From: an uncultured Acidimicrobiales bacterium
GTDB taxonomy: Bacteria; Actinomycetota; Acidimicrobiia; Acidimicrobiales; Poriferisodalaceae
DNA: 44,006 nt
Assembly (NCBI GenBank): GCA_905477545.1
Contig: CAJQGN010000099.1
Coordinates: 1-44,006, forward strand
Reading direction: 5' to 3'
Part shown: positions 42,585 to 44,006 of the stretch, piece after piece
How positions within the stretch are numbered: the stretch's first letter is position 1
How the letters are laid out: the number at the start of each line of letters is the position of its first letter
Program-made: the position numbers and the translations under genes
The notes under the pieces: generated by a model
Database searches by the model: none
Seen by the model: the letters and a program-made list of their open reading frames with translations, nothing else
What the model was told of the DNA's origin: nothing

Positions 42585-43442
42585 ATGCGCCTTCTCAGCT
42601 TCTCACACCAAGGTCGTGAATCGTTTGGTGTCTTGTCTAAAGACGGAAACGGAATAGTCGATCTGAGGCAAATATTCCCAGACGTCAAAGATATAAGCGA
42701 TTTGCTTCATCAGGAACGACTAAGCGAGGTCGAAAAATTCGCGTCAGCTAAAGTTGAATACCTTGATACTTCAGAAGTACGATTTCTACGTACTATCCCA
42801 AAACCAGGAAAAATAATTTGTATCGGTGTTAACTATGGAGGACGTAACAACGAGTACAAGGATACAAATGAATCAAAAAATCCGAGTGTCTTTGTAAGAT
42901 TTCCGGCCTCGCTCACAGGACACTTACAACCTCTTATTCGCCCTCCTGAAAGTAACCAGCTTGACTACGAAGGAGAGATCGTAGTCGTAATGGGAAAGGG
43001 GGGTCGGCGGATCTCACGAGATACTGCCCGACAGCACATTGCAGGTCTGACGTTAGGAAATGAGGGCACTATTCGAGATTGGGTCCGCCACGCTAAGTTC
43101 AATGTGACCCAAGGTAAAAACTGGGAGAATTCTGGATCCATGGGACCCTACCTCGTCACCCTTGACGAAATTCCAGATTTCGACGAGTTGGTCCTTACGA
43201 CACGAGTAAACGGAAAAATCCGCCAATCGGACACCCACGCAAATATGGCTTACCCCATTGATTTTCTGATCTCGTACCTATCAACGTTTATAACCCTGGA
43301 GCCCGGAGATGTTATCTACACAGGCACCCCTACTGGAGCAGGAGCGCGTTTCGATCCACCTATATGGTTAGAACCAGGAGACATAATAGAGGTAGAGGCA
43401 AATGCAATTGGACTACTTATCAATAGCGTCGAAGATGAATAG
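42585..43442 (+). CDS. Fumarylacetoacetate hydrolase family protein, probable HpaG-like isomerase/decarboxylase
   Basis: 285 residues, a single FAH domain. Signatures are KIICIGVNYGGRNNE near residue 80, VFVRFPASLTG, QLDYEGEIVVVMGK with metal ligand Glu, and YTGTPTGAGARFDPPIWLEPGD near the end, with LTLGNEGTIRDW between. E. coli HpaG is a fused pair of such domains that decarboxylates and isomerises the hpa intermediate; a single-domain form next to hpaF, hpaE and hpaH probably does one or both steps. General acylpyruvase activity remains possible. ATG 42585 has GGGGGA about 8 nt upstream. Confidence 0.82.
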   Translation: MRLLSFSHQGRESFGVLSKDGNGIVDLRQIFPDVKDISDLLHQERLSEVEKFASAKVEYLDTSEVRFLRTIPKPGKIICIGVNYGGRNNEYKDTNESKNPSVFVRFPASLTGHLQPLIRPPESNQLDYEGEIVVVMGKGGRRISRDTARQHIAGLTLGNEGTIRDWVRHAKFNVTQGKNWENSGSMGPYLVTLDEIPDFDELVLTTRVNGKIRQSDTHANMAYPIDFLISYLSTFITLEPGDVIYTGTPTGAGARFDPPIWLEPGDIIEVEANAIGLLINSVEDE

Positions 43443-43689
43443 TGCTAACCGAATCGAGTGAGGATCACCTGCACAACTCAAAGAAGTGTTTTAACAAGGT
43501 CTTACTTCCAAATCGTTATTATTTGATTTGTTAGCTCCATCTAATACTCATCTATAAGTTGGTCCTACCGGAAAACCCTTCAATGATGCGATACCAGTTA
43601 TTTTTCATCAATTCATTGAGTCTTCAAATCTCACAGCACCCAGCAAATAAAACAACTATCTTTTTACCGTCACTACTAGGAGATAAACA
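43443..43689. other. Intergenic region (247 nt)
   Basis: Between the FAH gene and the partial CoA-transferase, same strand. AT-rich, with no small gene, repeat or clear terminator seen. It presumably carries the promoter of the next gene. Confidence 0.35.
43678..43683 (+). promoter_or_regulatory. Ribosome binding site of the last CoA-transferase
   Basis: AGGAGA lies 6 nt before ATG 43690. Confidence 0.55.
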
Positions 43690-44006
43690 ATGGTCGCACC
43701 ACTAGACGGAATTCGAGTGATCGAGTTCGCTAACTTCGCTGCAGCACCATCAGCAACTGCGATTATGGCAGACCTTGGAGCAGAAGTAATCAAGGTTGAA
43801 ACAATCGGAGGGGACCCAATACGTGGTCTGATGAAGCAGGCAAAGGTCGCTGAAGGCGAACACAATCCGGACTACCCCTTTCAATTCATTAACCGAGGCA
43901 AAAAAGGTATCGAGCTGAACCTGGCAACTGATAAAGGCGCCGAGATCGCTAGGGACTTAATCGCAAAATCAGATGTAGTGGTGATGAACTTACTGCCAGA
44001 ACGTAG
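43690..44006 (+). CDS. Family III (CaiB/BaiF) CoA-transferase, N-terminal part (3' end outside window)
   Basis: 105 codons are visible. It opens with MVAPLDGIRVIEFANFAAAPSATAIMADLGAEVIKVE, the canonical family III N-terminus, then GGDPIRGLMK, NRGKKGIELNLATDKGAEIARDL and SDVVVMNLLPER, all typical up to about residue 105. The catalytic Asp region lies beyond the window. It is a separate transcription unit from the FAH gene and has a good ribosome site. Substrate unknown. Confidence 0.9.
   Translation, partial: MVAPLDGIRVIEFANFAAAPSATAIMADLGAEVIKVETIGGDPIRGLMKQAKVAEGEHNPDYPFQFINRGKKGIELNLATDKGAEIARDLIAKSDVVVMNLLPER

Noticed and set aside
42518-42688. Longer hpaF frame to 42688
   Set aside because: It would bury the catalytic N-terminal Pro; AGGAG fixes ATG 42517, and the extension overlaps the divergent gene.
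1-44006. tRNA, rRNA, CRISPR arrays, insertion sequences, prophage
   Set aside because: No tandem repeat-spacer pattern, transposase, integrase or RNA gene was recognised by eye on either strand; short RNA genes could still be missed without a covariance search.

Overview
The window looks like a catabolic region of an actinobacterium, most likely a marine Acidimicrobiia-type lineage (inference). The signs are a homologue of the mycothiol-linked Rv2466c DsbA family, a sucrase/ferredoxin-like protein, frequent GTG/TTG starts, several apparently leaderless genes, many family III CoA-transferases, SDRs and amidohydrolases, and a moderate GC content (about 45-48% by eye). There is no tRNA, rRNA, insertion sequence, CRISPR or phage gene. 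No gene-free stretch exceeds 300 bases; the longest is about 260 (29163-29422).

Layout. 1-7280: end of an acyl-CoA dehydrogenase, a carboxymuconolactone-decarboxylase-fold protein, an acetyl-CoA hydrolase/transferase, three SDRs, an amidohydrolase-2 protein and an HSL-type esterase. 7285-13699 (minus): acyl-CoA synthetase, amidohydrolase-3, a single-domain family III CoA-transferase and a two-domain fused one, closely packed. 13802-15594 (plus): a DsbA-fold oxidoreductase with an in-frame TGA at the first active-site cysteine, translationally coupled to an amidohydrolase-2. 15704-18373 (minus): small repeat protein, enoyl-CoA hydratase, odd CoA-transferase, enoyl-CoA hydratase. 18460-23771: atypical epimerase, D-aminoacylase-like amidohydrolase, second two-domain CoA-transferase. 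24022-30673: tandem CMD protein, enoyl-CoA hydratase, two MFS transporters, SDR and zinc alcohol dehydrogenase. 30833-33000 (plus): two coupled dehydrogenases. 33016-38603 (minus): HpaB-like monooxygenase, PLP dehydratase, GltB-like FMN protein and a thiamine diphosphate enzyme. 38850-43442: sucrase/ferredoxin-like protein and a homoprotocatechuate lower-pathway cluster (hpaF-hpaE-hpaH with a divergent FAH-family gene). The window ends inside another family III CoA-transferase.

The main discovery is at 13802-14425. Reading from the ATG at 13802 gives the complete N-terminus of an Rv2466c-type protein, with TGA (13838-13840) exactly where the first Cys of the CPWC active site belongs (U-P-W-C). 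A 9-bp hairpin with a GUU loop lies 22 nt downstream, which is the architecture of a bacterial SECIS element. Ordinary gene calling would start at GTG 13853 and lose the active site. I interpret this as a selenoprotein of the mycothiol-dependent DsbA/nitroreductase family.

Functionally, the window suggests a heterotroph that activates carboxylic acids as CoA esters (synthetase and CoA-transferases), processes them by hydration and dehydrogenation (hydratases, SDRs, acyl-CoA dehydrogenase), hydrolyses cyclic or amide substrates (amidohydrolases), and degrades hydroxyphenylacetate-type aromatics by meta cleavage. Substrates of most enzymes cannot be fixed from sequence alone.
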